50,104 nucleotides of DNA from Bradyrhizobium campsiandrae (lineage in GTDB: Bacteria > Pseudomonadota > Alphaproteobacteria > Rhizobiales > Xanthobacteraceae): NCBI RefSeq assembly GCF_014529705.1, contig NZ_JAANIH010000064.1:1-50104 (forward strand). Reading direction: 5' to 3'. The notes beneath the pieces were generated by a model that saw only the letters and a list, made by a program, of their open reading frames with translations, was not told the DNA's origin and made no database searches. Of this stretch, positions 41,913-50,104 are shown piece after piece. The stretch's first letter is position 1. The number at the start of each line of letters is the position of its first letter. Both the position numbers and the translations under genes were made by a program.

Positions 41913-43499
41913 ATGCAGCTCAACCTGAAGACCTTCCTGGAGCGCACGGAGTCTTACCTCCCGCAGAACGCGATCGTATCGAGGCAAGCCGACGGCAAGC
42001 TCTTTCGCTACCATTATGCCGATTACTGCCGGCGCACCCGGCAGCTCGCCAGCGCCTTGGCTGGGCTCGGCGTCAAGCCGGGCGACAAGGTCGCGACACT
42101 GGGCTGGAACACATACCGGCACATGGAGCTCTACTTCGCCGTTCCGTGCCTTGGCGCCATCCTGCACACGGTGAACATCCGCCTCACCGACGAGCACATC
42201 GCCTATATCATGAACCACGCCGAAGACGTGGTCCTCTTCGTGGATCCGGATCTCCTGCCGACCATGGAACGAGTCGCTCCTTCGGTGCGCAGTCTCCGCC
42301 ACATCATCGTCATGGACGATCGGCCGGCGCCTCTCGGCGATTGTGACTATGAGAGCTTTCTCGCGACAGGCGATCCGGACTTCGCATTTCCCGAGCTCGA
42401 CGAGAACAGCCCCTGCGGCATGTGCTTCACCTCGGCCACGACGGGGGATCCCAAGGGCGTCGTCTACACCCAACGCGGCCTCTACCTGCACACGCTCGCG
42501 CTTTGCCTTCGCGATGTCCTCGCCATCAGCGAGCATGACACCGTGCTGCCGGTCGTGCCCATGTTCCACGCCAACTCGTGGGGACTGCCCTACGCTGCGG
42601 TCGCCGTCGGCGCGACGATCGTGCTGCCAGGCCCGCATCCGACTGCCGCGGACATTCTCGATCTCATCGAGGCCGAGCGCGGCACGTTCTGCGCCGCCGC
42701 AGTGACGATCGGCGTCGAACTCTATGCGCAGCTGAAGAAGAAGCCGCGCGACATCAGCAGCCTGCGCGGCCTCATGCTCGGAGGCTCGGCCACGCCCGAG
42801 GCGCTCATGAAGCGCTTTCACAACGAGTACGGCGTCCCCATCCTCACCGCCTGGGGCGCGACAGAAGCCGCCCCGCTCGCGACGATCACTCATGTGCGGC
42901 GCAGCGTGTTCGAGGCCGGACCGGAAGAGCGGATCAAGGTCCGGGTCCGGCAGGGCATTCCCGTGCCCGGAGTAGAACTCAAGGTGCTGGACGATTGCGG
43001 CAAACCCGTGCCCCGCGACGACGGCCACCCCGGCGAGGTGCATGTGCGCGGCCCCTGGATCGCCACCGAATACTACCGCGACACGCGCAGCCGCGCCGGA
43101 TTCGTTGATGGATGGTGGCGAAGCGGCGACATTGCGACGCAAGGTTCCGACGGCTCGATCCACCTCATCGACCGCGCGAAGGATCTCGTAAAGTCCGGCG
43201 GCGAATGGATCTCCTCGGTGGATCTCGAGAACGAACTCGCTGCCTGTCCCGGCGTTCGGGAGGCGGCGGTCGTGGCGATGCCAGACGCGCGCTGGCAGGA
43301 GCGTCCGGTGGCATTCGTCGTGCCCGTGCAGGACAGCGACGAACTCGACCCGGCTCACCTCAGCGCGTGGCTCGCCCGCCGCTTTGTGAAGTGGTGGATA
43401 CCGGATCGATTCGTCTTCGTCCCGGCGCTGCCGAAAAGCGGCGTCGGGAAGGTCGACAAGCGCTCCCTTCGCGAGCGCGCCGCGACGCTCGCCCCGTGA
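41913..43499 (+). CDS. Acyl-CoA synthetase (AMP-binding), FadD/DmdB-like
   Basis: 528-residue ANL ligase. P-loop MCFTSATTGDPKGVVYTQRG (Ala in place of the second Gly of SGTTG) near residue 170; VPMFHANSWGLPY; LTAWGATEAAPLATITH; WWRSGDIATQGSDGSIHLID; RAKDLVKSGGEWISSVDLEN; catalytic Lys in PKSGVGKVDKRSLRERA. It shares the group of the ligase at 14355 but is clearly distinct. Starts 42 bases after the SDR. In context it would activate the acid formed after lactone opening and oxidation. Confidence 0.92.
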   Translation: MQLNLKTFLERTESYLPQNAIVSRQADGKLFRYHYADYCRRTRQLASALAGLGVKPGDKVATLGWNTYRHMELYFAVPCLGAILHTVNIRLTDEHIAYIMNHAEDVVLFVDPDLLPTMERVAPSVRSLRHIIVMDDRPAPLGDCDYESFLATGDPDFAFPELDENSPCGMCFTSATTGDPKGVVYTQRGLYLHTLALCLRDVLAISEHDTVLPVVPMFHANSWGLPYAAVAVGATIVLPGPHPTAADILDLIEAERGTFCAAAVTIGVELYAQLKKKPRDISSLRGLMLGGSATPEALMKRFHNEYGVPILTAWGATEAAPLATITHVRRSVFEAGPEERIKVRVRQGIPVPGVELKVLDDCGKPVPRDDGHPGEVHVRGPWIATEYYRDTRSRAGFVDGWWRSGDIATQGSDGSIHLIDRAKDLVKSGGEWISSVDLENELAACPGVREAAVVAMPDARWQERPVAFVVPVQDSDELDPAHLSAWLARRFVKWWIPDRFVFVPALPKSGVGKVDKRSLRERAATLAP

Positions 43500-43551
43500 C
43501 CGCCAGCCTCATCCGCATGTTGCTCGCATCCCCGCCAGGAGGACTTTCTAA

Positions 43552-44661
43552 ATGACCGCGACCGGCCGCGTCGCCTTGTTCCGGGGGGCGCGAAAGCCCT
43601 TCGATATGGCCGAAATGCCGGTGCCGGAGCCCCGGCCCGGCGCGGTCCTCGTGCGTGTGCGGATTGCCAACATCTGCGGCTCGGACCTGCATGCATGGCG
43701 CGGCGACTTCCGGCTTGCTGGCCTCGGCGGCAAGCTGCCCACGGTGCTCGGCCACGAGATGACGGGCACGATCGCCGCGCTCGGCCGGGACGTGGATCGC
43801 GACAGCAACGGCGAGCCGCTTCACGAGGGCGACCACGTCGTCTTCGCCTATTTCACCGGCTGCGGCCACTGCCCTTCCTGCCTGCGCGGACGCCGCGCTG
43901 CCTGCGACCACATCGACATGGCGATGACCGGCGACGCTACCGAATGGCCGCATTTCGTCGGGGGCTACGGCGAGTATTTTTACGTGAAGCCGGGCTCGAC
44001 CATATACAAGGTGCCGCCCAAGCTTCCCCTCGAAATCGTCGCCGGCGCGAATTGCGCCCTGTCGCAGGTCATCGCCGGGTTCGAGCGGGCGAACCTTTCC
44101 TTCGACGAGACCGTGGTGATCCAGGGCGCCGGCGGCCTCGGCCTCTATGCGACGGCGGTCGCGAAAGCCTTCGGGGCGCGGCTCGTCGTCGTGCTCGACG
44201 CAATCAGCGACAGGCTCGCGATGGCGAAGCGGTTCGGGGCGGACGTCACCATCAACATCGCCGAGGATACGGACGAAAAGTCACGCATCAACCAGATCAA
44301 GGCGCTTACCGATGGCCGCGGCGCCGACGTTGTCATGGAGCTCGTCGGGCGCGCCGACGTTGTGCCGGAGGGCATACGCATGCTCGCGCAGTTCGGCCGC
44401 TATGTGGGCATCGGCAACATCAACGCCGGCCAGAGCCACCCGTTCGATCCGTCGCGCCTCGTCATGACCAACAAGTCGATGCTCGGCGTCGCGCTCTACG
44501 AGCCGTACACGCTCGGCAAGGCGCTTCGTTTCCTCGAGCGCAACCGCGACAGGCTGCCGCTCGACCAGCTGCTCAGCGCCAAATTTCCGCTGGACCAGAT
44601 CAACGAGGCTTTCGCTCAGGCGGACAGGCGCGCCGTGCTGCGCGCAAGCCTCGTTCCGTGA
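43552..44661 (+). CDS. Zinc-dependent alcohol dehydrogenase (MDR family)
   Basis: 369 residues. Catalytic zinc ligands: Cys in ANICGSDLHAWRGDF and VLGHEMTGTIAALG; structural zinc cysteines in CGHCPSCLRGRRAAC. NAD(P) Rossmann motif VVIQGAGGLGLYATAVAKAF. AGGAGG lies about nine bases upstream of ATG 43552. It resembles the MDR dehydrogenases that oxidise hydroxy acids or cyclic alcohols, as ChnD does after lactone hydrolysis in the cyclohexanol pathway; the exact substrate cannot be read from sequence. Gene spacing of 52 bases to the ligase suggests one operon. Confidence 0.92.
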   Translation: MTATGRVALFRGARKPFDMAEMPVPEPRPGAVLVRVRIANICGSDLHAWRGDFRLAGLGGKLPTVLGHEMTGTIAALGRDVDRDSNGEPLHEGDHVVFAYFTGCGHCPSCLRGRRAACDHIDMAMTGDATEWPHFVGGYGEYFYVKPGSTIYKVPPKLPLEIVAGANCALSQVIAGFERANLSFDETVVIQGAGGLGLYATAVAKAFGARLVVVLDAISDRLAMAKRFGADVTINIAEDTDEKSRINQIKALTDGRGADVVMELVGRADVVPEGIRMLAQFGRYVGIGNINAGQSHPFDPSRLVMTNKSMLGVALYEPYTLGKALRFLERNRDRLPLDQLLSAKFPLDQINEAFAQADRRAVLRASLVP

Positions 44662-44732
44662 AGGGAACTGCCGCGTGTCCATACGTGGAGGGGACCGAAT
44701 ACCTCCGCTCACCAAGGGAAGGAAGCACCGAT

Positions 44733-45647
44733 ATGCCAAGCAAGGAATCCGCAGAGCTCGCCGATCTCTACCGGTCATGGGTCGCCGCGATGACGGCCAA
44801 GCCGGACATGGGCCTCGACGAGATCCGACGTCTGTTCAGCCATTGGGGCGACGTGACCGCCGATCCGAGGGGCGTCGACTATCTGGAGATCGAGGTCGAC
44901 GGCATTCCGGCGATGTGGGCGATCCCCCACGGTGCCGTGCGTGATCGCGTCCTGCTCTGCTCGCATGGCGGCGGCTACGTCGTCGGCTCGATGTACACTC
45001 ACCGCAAGCTCTTTGGACATATCGCCAAGGCGGTCGGCTGCCGGGCGCTGATTGTCGATTACCGGCGCGCCCCCGAGAATCCGCATCCCGGTTCTGTCAA
45101 CGACATGGTCACCGCCTATCGCTGGTTACTGGAGCGGGAGGGGTTGAAGCCGCAACATGTCGCGTTGACGGGCGACTCCGCCGGCGGCGCGCTTGCGCTC
45201 ACGACAATCGCCGCCGCGCGGGATAAGGGGTTGCCGCTTCCGGTGGCAACCATGCCGATGTCCCCTTGGGCTGGAATGGACACCTCGGGCCAAACGTACG
45301 ACACGAACAAGGACAGGGACGCGCTGGTTTCGCGAGACACCACCACGGCCTTGGGTAGTCTTTTCATCGGTGAGAAGGGCAATCCAAAGGATCCTTTGGC
45401 AAATCCACTTTACACCGAATATTCGAAATTCCCGCCGATATACATCACGGTCGGAGACGCCGAGACTCTTCTCGACGACAGCCGGCGGATAGCGGAGCGA
45501 GCGAAGAAAGCGGGCGTGGACGTTAGGATCGATGTTTTCCCCGACATGCAGCATGTCTTCCAGTTTCTCGCGGGAACTGCGCCTGAAGCCGACGATGCGG
45601 TTAAGCGCATGGCCGAGTGGGTTCGCCCGAAGCTTGGTCTAAGCTGA
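44733..45647 (+). CDS. Alpha/beta hydrolase, HSL/ChnC-like lactonase or esterase
   Basis: 304 residues from ATG 44733 (MPSKESAELA), with AGGGAAGGAAG upstream; the very long upstream frame is spurious. Oxyanion-hole motif CSHGGGYVVGSMYTHRKL (residues about 80-97), nucleophile elbow ALTGDSAGGALALT (Ser near 155), acid YITVGDAETLLDDSRRI and the His in DMQHVFQFLAGT. This is the hormone-sensitive-lipase family. Next to BVMO genes it most likely hydrolyses the lactone or ester product. The 155-base gap to BVMO-2 contains no gene. Confidence 0.92.
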   Translation: MPSKESAELADLYRSWVAAMTAKPDMGLDEIRRLFSHWGDVTADPRGVDYLEIEVDGIPAMWAIPHGAVRDRVLLCSHGGGYVVGSMYTHRKLFGHIAKAVGCRALIVDYRRAPENPHPGSVNDMVTAYRWLLEREGLKPQHVALTGDSAGGALALTTIAAARDKGLPLPVATMPMSPWAGMDTSGQTYDTNKDRDALVSRDTTTALGSLFIGEKGNPKDPLANPLYTEYSKFPPIYITVGDAETLLDDSRRIAERAKKAGVDVRIDVFPDMQHVFQFLAGTAPEADDAVKRMAEWVRPKLGLS

Positions 45648-45802
45648 TCCCCACAGGGAGAAATGTACCAATCGCGCGAGCCGGATGAATGCAAGTCTGT
45701 GCTCCGCGACGGTGCTCTATTGGGATCCAAATACCTGCGCCTGGCGCTCTGTCAGGGGAGAAAGGGCGCACGACATATTCATCATATAAGGAGGAAACAA
45801 AC

Positions 45803-47449
45803 ATGGACGCTAAAGTCAACAAAGACACCGATCTGGATGTGATAGTCGTCGGCGCTGGATTTTCTGGCCTTCATATCCTGCATGAGCTGGTGAAGCGCAA
45901 CTACAGGGTGCATCTATTCGACGACGGCGACGGGCCGGGCGGGACGTGGGATAAGAACCACTATCCGGGCGCCCGCGTTGACTCCGAGATATGGGTCTAC
46001 CAGTACACCGACCCGGCGCTTTGGAAGGATTATTATTTCACGGAGAAGTTCCCCGGCTGGCGGGAGCTGAAATCCTACTTCAACTATGTCGCGGACAAAT
46101 GGGGCATCCGGCCCTACATGACCTTCGCGACAAGCGTCGGCGGGGCGACGTTCGACGAGGCAGCCGGCGTTTGGCAGGTAAGGACGAGCGACGGCCAGAA
46201 CCGGACCGCCCGATATCTTTTGCTCGGGCTGGGATCGACGACGAAACCGATCACGCCGTCCTTTCCCGGCGCGGAAACCTTCAAGGGTCAGTCCTATCAT
46301 TCCGCACGTTGGCCGCGCGACGGCGTCGCGATGAAAGGCAAGCGGGTTGCCGTCATCGGCACGGGTGCGTCGGGCGTACAGATCATCCAGGAAACATCGC
46401 GCGAGGCGGACCATCTCATCGTCTTCCAGCGGACTCCCAACCTCGCTCTACCGATGGGACAGGAGAAATATACCCGCGAGGAATACGACAAGATTAGGCA
46501 GCTCTTCCAGCCAGTGATGGAGAGGACCAAACAAACTTTTGCCGGCTTTGCCTATGACCTGATCTACAAGCCGTGGAAGGAGATGAGCGAGGATGAGCGC
46601 CAGCAAGTCATGCGCTTTAACTGGGAGCAGAAAGGCTTCACCTTCTGGCTGGCGGCGCCGGTGGATTTATTCTTCGATGATGAATGCAATCGCGCGCACT
46701 ACAACTTCTGGCGCGATGAGACGCGCAAGCTAATCAAGAAGAAACATTTGGTCGAGGTTCTTGCCCCGACCGAGCCGCCCCACCCCTTTGGAACGAAACG
46801 TCCCTGTCTACAGCAGTGGTATTTCGACCTTTATAATCAGGATAATGTCGATCTCGTCGACCTTAAGGCCACACCGATTGAGAGGATCACCGAGAAAGGC
46901 ATCGTAGCCGGAGGCAAGGAGCACGAGGTCGATATAATCGTCTATGCAATCGGCTTCGACACCTGCACCGGCGCTATCTCGGCGGTCGACATCAAGGATG
47001 CGGATGGCCGCACGATCGGCGATCTGTGGAAGGAGCAATCTCTGACCTATCTAGGCAAGGCAGTTCCCGGCTATCCAAACCTGCTCTACACCTATGCGCT
47101 TCAGTCCCCTTCGGCCTTTATCAATGGGCCGACCGGCGGTGAACTCGAAGGCGACTGGGTTGTGAAGTTCATTGAGAATATGGACAAAATGGGCGTCCGC
47201 CGATTCGAAGCTAGACGCGATGCGGCCGAGGCGTGGGGCAAGCGTTGCTACGACGTGGCCGAAAAGAGCCTTTTCGTGAAAGCGAAGTCGTGGTACATGG
47301 CAGCAAATGTTCCGGGCAAACGGCCTGAGATCCAGCCATTTATCGGCGGACAGCCGGCCTATCGTGCCGCGTTGTACGAGGAGTTGGACAAGGGCTTTCC
47401 CAACTTCGTGCTTGTCAAGAAGCATGCCGAAGAAATCGCCGCACAGTGA
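45803..47449 (+). CDS. Baeyer-Villiger monooxygenase (BVMO-2)
   Basis: 548 residues. ATG 45803 has a perfect AAGGAGG eight bases upstream, which settles the start over ATG 45689. FAD motif VIVVGAGFSGLHILHELV; GGTWDKNHYPGARVDSEIWV; fingerprint FKGQSYHSARWP (about 165-176); NADPH motif VAVIGTGASGVQIIQETSRE; C-terminal NGPTGGELEGDWVVKFIENM. It diverges strongly from BVMO-1 in the middle (LAAPVDLFFDDECNRAHYNF), so the two probably accept different ketones or different regioisomers. Last intact gene of the cluster. Confidence 0.93.
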   Translation: MDAKVNKDTDLDVIVVGAGFSGLHILHELVKRNYRVHLFDDGDGPGGTWDKNHYPGARVDSEIWVYQYTDPALWKDYYFTEKFPGWRELKSYFNYVADKWGIRPYMTFATSVGGATFDEAAGVWQVRTSDGQNRTARYLLLGLGSTTKPITPSFPGAETFKGQSYHSARWPRDGVAMKGKRVAVIGTGASGVQIIQETSREADHLIVFQRTPNLALPMGQEKYTREEYDKIRQLFQPVMERTKQTFAGFAYDLIYKPWKEMSEDERQQVMRFNWEQKGFTFWLAAPVDLFFDDECNRAHYNFWRDETRKLIKKKHLVEVLAPTEPPHPFGTKRPCLQQWYFDLYNQDNVDLVDLKATPIERITEKGIVAGGKEHEVDIIVYAIGFDTCTGAISAVDIKDADGRTIGDLWKEQSLTYLGKAVPGYPNLLYTYALQSPSAFINGPTGGELEGDWVVKFIENMDKMGVRRFEARRDAAEAWGKRCYDVAEKSLFVKAKSWYMAANVPGKRPEIQPFIGGQPAYRAALYEELDKGFPNFVLVKKHAEEIAAQ

Positions 47450-47528
47450 TTTCTTCTCGATGTGGGCGTCGGCAAGCTCATGCTGTCGCCCGTGGTTCCA
47501 ACCGGACGAATTCGCGAGGCAAAACAAC

Positions 47529-47570
47529 ATATCGCGAACAAAGTAGCGAATATCGCGAACAAAGTAGCGA
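47529..47570 (+). repeat. Tandem 21-bp direct repeat
   Basis: ATATCGCGAACAAAGTAGCGA occurs twice head to tail (47529-47549 and 47550-47570), giving the in-frame peptide repeat IANKVAN-IANKVAI at the start of an SDR fragment. Confidence 0.9.
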
Positions 47571-47646
47571 TCGTCACTGGCGGCGGGTCGGAAATCGGGC
47601 GAGCAACTGCGTCGCTCTTGGCCGATACCAACCTGCGGGGTGGCTG
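47571..47646 (+). pseudogene. SDR N-terminal remnant
   Basis: KVAIVTGGGSEIGRATASLL followed by ADTNLRGG and a stop. The cofactor motif has Glu where relatives have Gly (GSGIG). Only about 25 residues are recognisable. It may be the beginning of a lost third SDR of the cluster. Confidence 0.55.
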
Positions 47647-47719
47647 ACTCATGTGAGGGATTCCCGACGCCATGGTAAAGATCAGGATGTTGGCCATGGC
47701 GGCCCCCCGCTGCGGGATG

Positions 47720-48141
47720 AGTGAGCAATATGGCGTGGGATCAGGTCCACTGACGGCGCTCGCGTTCCGGGCGCCGATCGACCAGCCCGAGCTGTTCAGG
47801 AAATCGAGGGACGTCGGCGCTCATCTGGGGCTCACCCCACGACGCTACCAGTCCCACGAGACGGATATTCAAGGGCGGATCAGCTGATGTGGCGACGAAC
47901 TGGCGCGAACGGCGCTCTACGAAGCGGTGCATTCGCTCCTCATTCGCAGCAGAAATGGTGCCTTGCGGGCATGGGCATGAAGATCGCCAAACATCGTGGA
48001 ATGGCGCGCCCGCGTGTCGCGGTCGCTCGCAAACTCGCAACAATTTTGCACCGTATGTGGATCGACGATGCGGAATTCCGCTTCGGTCACGAACCGGCGG
48101 CGACCCCAGACGTCAAGACGATCACCGTCGTCGCGGCCTAA
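47720..48141 (+). pseudogene. IS110-family transposase C-terminal part, disrupted
   Basis: YGVGSGPLTALAFRAPIDQP, then LFRKSRDVGAHLGLTPRRYQ and DIQGRIS-stop-CGDELART (TGA at 47885-47887 where relatives have Lys or Arg). After RSRNGALRAW the frame shifts by one base and continues GMKIAKHRGMARPRVAVARK and LATILHRMWIDDAEFRFG. This is the helix-hairpin-helix (transposase_20) half of IS110 transposases. The DEDD N-terminal domain is missing here; a separate copy starts at 50001. Confidence 0.78.
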
Positions 48142-48186
48142 GGAGACAAACCGAGATACATCAAGAAATCCGCGCCAGCCGAAAGT

Positions 48187-48206
48187 ATCGTCCCCGTGGG
48201 GACGAT
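48187..48206. repeat. Short perfect hairpin
   Basis: ATCGTCCCC-GT-GGGGACGAT, nine-base arms, in the otherwise featureless stretch 48142-48404. No gene is recognisable there. It may be part of the terminal region of the IS110 remnant. Confidence 0.5.
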
Positions 48207-48404
48207 GGGCAAGGTGATATCGTTGAGAGTCCGGAACGGTAGGTCGTAAGACAAATTGGGACGCCTTGCTCTTCTGACCCCATCATGCGGCGGCCAATGC
48301 GCCGACCGCGAAGAGAAGCGAGTAGCTCACGGAACCGAGATAAGATACCAACCGACGGCGTGAGTGAGGAGAAGCAGGAGCAGCTTGACTTTAATGGGTC
48401 GTCC

Positions 48405-49912
48405 GTGAAGAAATCCCAAGCTGTTGATTTGGAATCCAGAACCGGCATTTTGCCGTAACTGGTTTTGCCGGAAAGCGGGCTTTTGGATCGGGATTCCTTG
48501 CAAACTTGATTTGTGATTCACTCGCCTTTGACTGCTTTGGCGAGGGGACGAGATGCGACCGCGGGAGCGGAGCGAGACGGGGGAGCAGGATCTTTTCCGG
48601 TCTCGGCTCGATCAGATCATCGACATGAAGCATCCGCTGGTGGCGCTGGGGCGGACGGTGGATTGGAGCTTCCTGGAGCAGCGGTTCGGCGAGGTCTACA
48701 CCGATGATCCCGGGCGGCCGCCGCTGCCGACGCGCTTGATGGCGGGGCTGGCGATCCTCAAGCACACCTACGACCTGTCCGACGAGGTGCTGTGCGAGCG
48801 TTGGATCGAGAACCCCTATTACCAACACTTCTGCGGCGAGGAGTTCTTCCAGCACCGGCTGGTGTTCGATCGCTCGTCGCTGACGCGCTGGCGCCACCGC
48901 ATGGGCGAGGAACGGCTGGCTGCGCTGATCCAGGAGAGCCTGTCGGTTGCCACCAGGACCAAGGCGATCAAGCCGTCGGAGCTGTCCCGGGTGATCGTCG
49001 ACACCACGGTTCAGCCCAAGAACGTGACGTTCCCCACCGATGCAAAACTTCTGAACCGGGCGCGCGAGAAGCTGGTACGGCTGGCGAAGCATCACGGGAT
49101 GGCCTTACGCCAGTCCTATGCGCGGGTGGGCAAGCTCGCCTTGATCCAGCATCAGCGTTATGCCCACGCCAAGCAGTTCAAACGCGCCAACCGGAAGCTC
49201 AAGACGCTGCGGACCTATCTCGGCCGCGTGATCCGCGACATCAGCCGCAAGATCGAGGGCAACAGCGGGCTCGAAGCGGCATTTGCAAAGCTGCTGCCGT
49301 TGGCACGGCGCGTCCGCGAGCAGCAGCAGCGTCACCGCGGGCCGAAGGTCTATTCCCTGCACGCGCCGGAGGTCGAATGCATCGGCAAAGGCAAGGCCCA
49401 CCGGCCTTACGAGTTCGGCGTCAAAGTCTCCGTTGCCACCACGATCAGCCGCGCCAAGGCCGGCCAGTTCGTCACCCACGTGAAGGCGCTGCCCGGCAAC
49501 CCCTATGATGGTCACACGCTGGCCACCGTGATCCCGGACATGGAGACGCTGGTCGGCAACGTCATCGCACGCATCCTCGCCGACAAGGGATACCGCGGCC
49601 ACAACGCGCCGCCCGATCACAAGTTCAGGGTCTTCATCTCCGGCCAGAAGCGAGGGGTGACGCCCAAGATCAAGCGCGAACTGCGCCGCAGGGCCGCCGT
49701 CGAACCCGTCATCGGTCATCTCAAGGCCGAGCACCGCATGGGCCGCAACTATCTCTGGTTCCGCCAAGGCGACGCCGCCAACGCCGTCCTCGCCGCTGCC
49801 GGCTACAACTTCCGTCGCCTCATCCGCTGGCTAAGCCTCTTGCTGTGCCAAATCCTCTCGGCTCTCACTGCCGCGGTTCAGACCGTTCCAGCCTGAAGCC
49901 AGAGTTCTTCAC
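48405..49912 (+). mobile_element. IS5-family element
   Basis: Contains one complete transposase gene. GTGAAGAAATCCC at 48405 resembles the reverse complement of the sequence ending at 49912 (GTGAAGAACTCTGG), which I take as imperfect terminal inverted repeats. Boundaries are therefore tentative. 49913-50000 shows no gene. Confidence 0.6.
48553..49896 (+). CDS. IS5-family transposase
   Basis: 447 residues, intact DDE transposase. N-terminal DUF772-like domain (PPLPTRLMAGLAILKHTYDL, DEVLCERWIENPYYQHFCGE, HRLVFDRSSLTRWRHRMGEE). Catalytic Asp in VIVDTTVQPKNVTFPTDAKL; a second acidic region at NPYDGHTLATVIPDME and ILADKGYRGHNAPP; YREK-like region RRAAVEPVIGHLKAEHRMGR with the Glu. ATG 48553 follows GAGGGGACGAG. 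Expressed alone, on the same strand as the monooxygenase cluster. Confidence 0.92.
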   Translation: MRPRERSETGEQDLFRSRLDQIIDMKHPLVALGRTVDWSFLEQRFGEVYTDDPGRPPLPTRLMAGLAILKHTYDLSDEVLCERWIENPYYQHFCGEEFFQHRLVFDRSSLTRWRHRMGEERLAALIQESLSVATRTKAIKPSELSRVIVDTTVQPKNVTFPTDAKLLNRAREKLVRLAKHHGMALRQSYARVGKLALIQHQRYAHAKQFKRANRKLKTLRTYLGRVIRDISRKIEGNSGLEAAFAKLLPLARRVREQQQRHRGPKVYSLHAPEVECIGKGKAHRPYEFGVKVSVATTISRAKAGQFVTHVKALPGNPYDGHTLATVIPDMETLVGNVIARILADKGYRGHNAPPDHKFRVFISGQKRGVTPKIKRELRRRAAVEPVIGHLKAEHRMGRNYLWFRQGDAANAVLAAAGYNFRRLIRWLSLLLCQILSALTAAVQTVPA

Positions 49913-50000
49913 ATGGCGTAATCGCGGCTGACGGCTTCTCGAAGACTCGAGATCCAGTAGGATCCCGCCTCAGCGGATGATGGCAAGGGAGAGCAATGCT

Positions 50001-50104
50001 ATGAAACAGTACGTCGGTTTGGACATCTCCATGGAAGAAACCAGCGTTTGTGTTTTGGACGAGAGCGGCGGCGTGACATTCGAAGGTTGCGTGCCCACCG
50101 ATCC
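50001..50104 (+). CDS. IS110-family transposase, N-terminal start (runs off the window)
   Basis: ATG 50001 with GGGAGAG upstream. YVGLDISMEETSVCVLDESG is the first DEDD-domain motif (GLDIS, catalytic Asp) of IS110 transposases. Only 34 residues lie in the window. It cannot be the missing N-terminal half of the remnant at 47720-48141 because the order is reversed on the same strand. Confidence 0.8.
   Translation, partial: MKQYVGLDISMEETSVCVLDESGGVTFEGCVPTD

Noticed and set aside
43695..44732. A 650-residue protein starting at 43695
   Set aside because: The first part is an out-of-frame shadow of the zinc alcohol dehydrogenase; the true hydrolase starts at ATG 44733 with a good ribosome site.
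47720..50104. IS110 transposase split by the IS5 element
   Set aside because: The C-terminal part lies upstream of the N-terminal part on the same strand, so they cannot be halves of one interrupted gene.

Overview
The window looks like an accessory region of a rhizobial alphaproteobacterium (Bradyrhizobium-like is my best guess). I infer this from high GC, strong Shine-Dalgarno sequences with ATG/GTG starts, and an insertion-sequence repertoire (IS21, IS66, IS91 with a tyrosine recombinase, IS3, IS5, IS110, IS256, IS481, IS1634) of the kind found in rhizobial symbiosis islands and plasmids. No rRNA, tRNA or CRISPR array is visible. Family calls rest on motifs and remembered families; no database was searched.

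Layout. (1) 1-14.3 kb is nested mobile DNA: a serine-recombinase tail, half of one IS21, an IS91-type element with a frameshifted tyrosine recombinase and frameshifted transposase, then head-to-tail copies of a recombinase module (HTH protein, small orf, serine recombinase, DUF5372-like protein). Next come the distal half of a second, different IS21, an IS66 copy interrupted by a complete second IS66 with an exact 8-bp target duplication, and IS3 and IS256 remnants. (2) 14.3-27.9 kb is an eleven-gene minus-strand operon resembling the acyclic-terpene (atu) or leucine/isovalerate (liu) route: enoyl-CoA hydratase, AtuA, TetR regulator, biotin carboxylase, biotin carrier, carboxyltransferase, two acyl-CoA dehydrogenases, two acyl-CoA synthetases and an SDR. 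Several junctions are ATGA stop/start overlaps. A TTGACA-17-GATAAA promoter overlaps a perfect inverted repeat in front of the first gene. (3) 28.2-33.3 kb is a divergent branched-chain-amino-acid-type ABC transporter operon.

(4) 33.3-39.3 kb is a second wrecked zone. A GntR/FCD regulator is split by an IS3 remnant; opposite it starts an SDR gene cut by a second IS91-type element; both face GntR-type operators. IS66, aldehyde dehydrogenase and IS1634 remnants follow. (5) 39.4-47.4 kb is a plus-strand cluster with two Baeyer-Villiger monooxygenases, a damaged SDR, an acyl-CoA synthetase, a zinc alcohol dehydrogenase and an alpha/beta hydrolase. (6) 47.5-50.1 kb holds SDR and IS110 remnants, an intact IS5-type element and the start of another IS110 transposase.

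How it fits together (inference): the cluster in (5) has the enzyme classes needed to oxidise a cyclic alcohol to a ketone, insert oxygen to make a lactone, hydrolyse it and activate the acid with CoA. The operon in (2) could carboxylate and degrade the resulting branched acyl-CoA, and the transporter in (3) could import the acid. Together they suggest an IS-flanked island for terpenoid or alicyclic ketone catabolism. Frameshifts in short homopolymers, nonsense codons and internal deletions fall mainly in the IS genes and one SDR; the acyl-CoA operon and transporter read cleanly.
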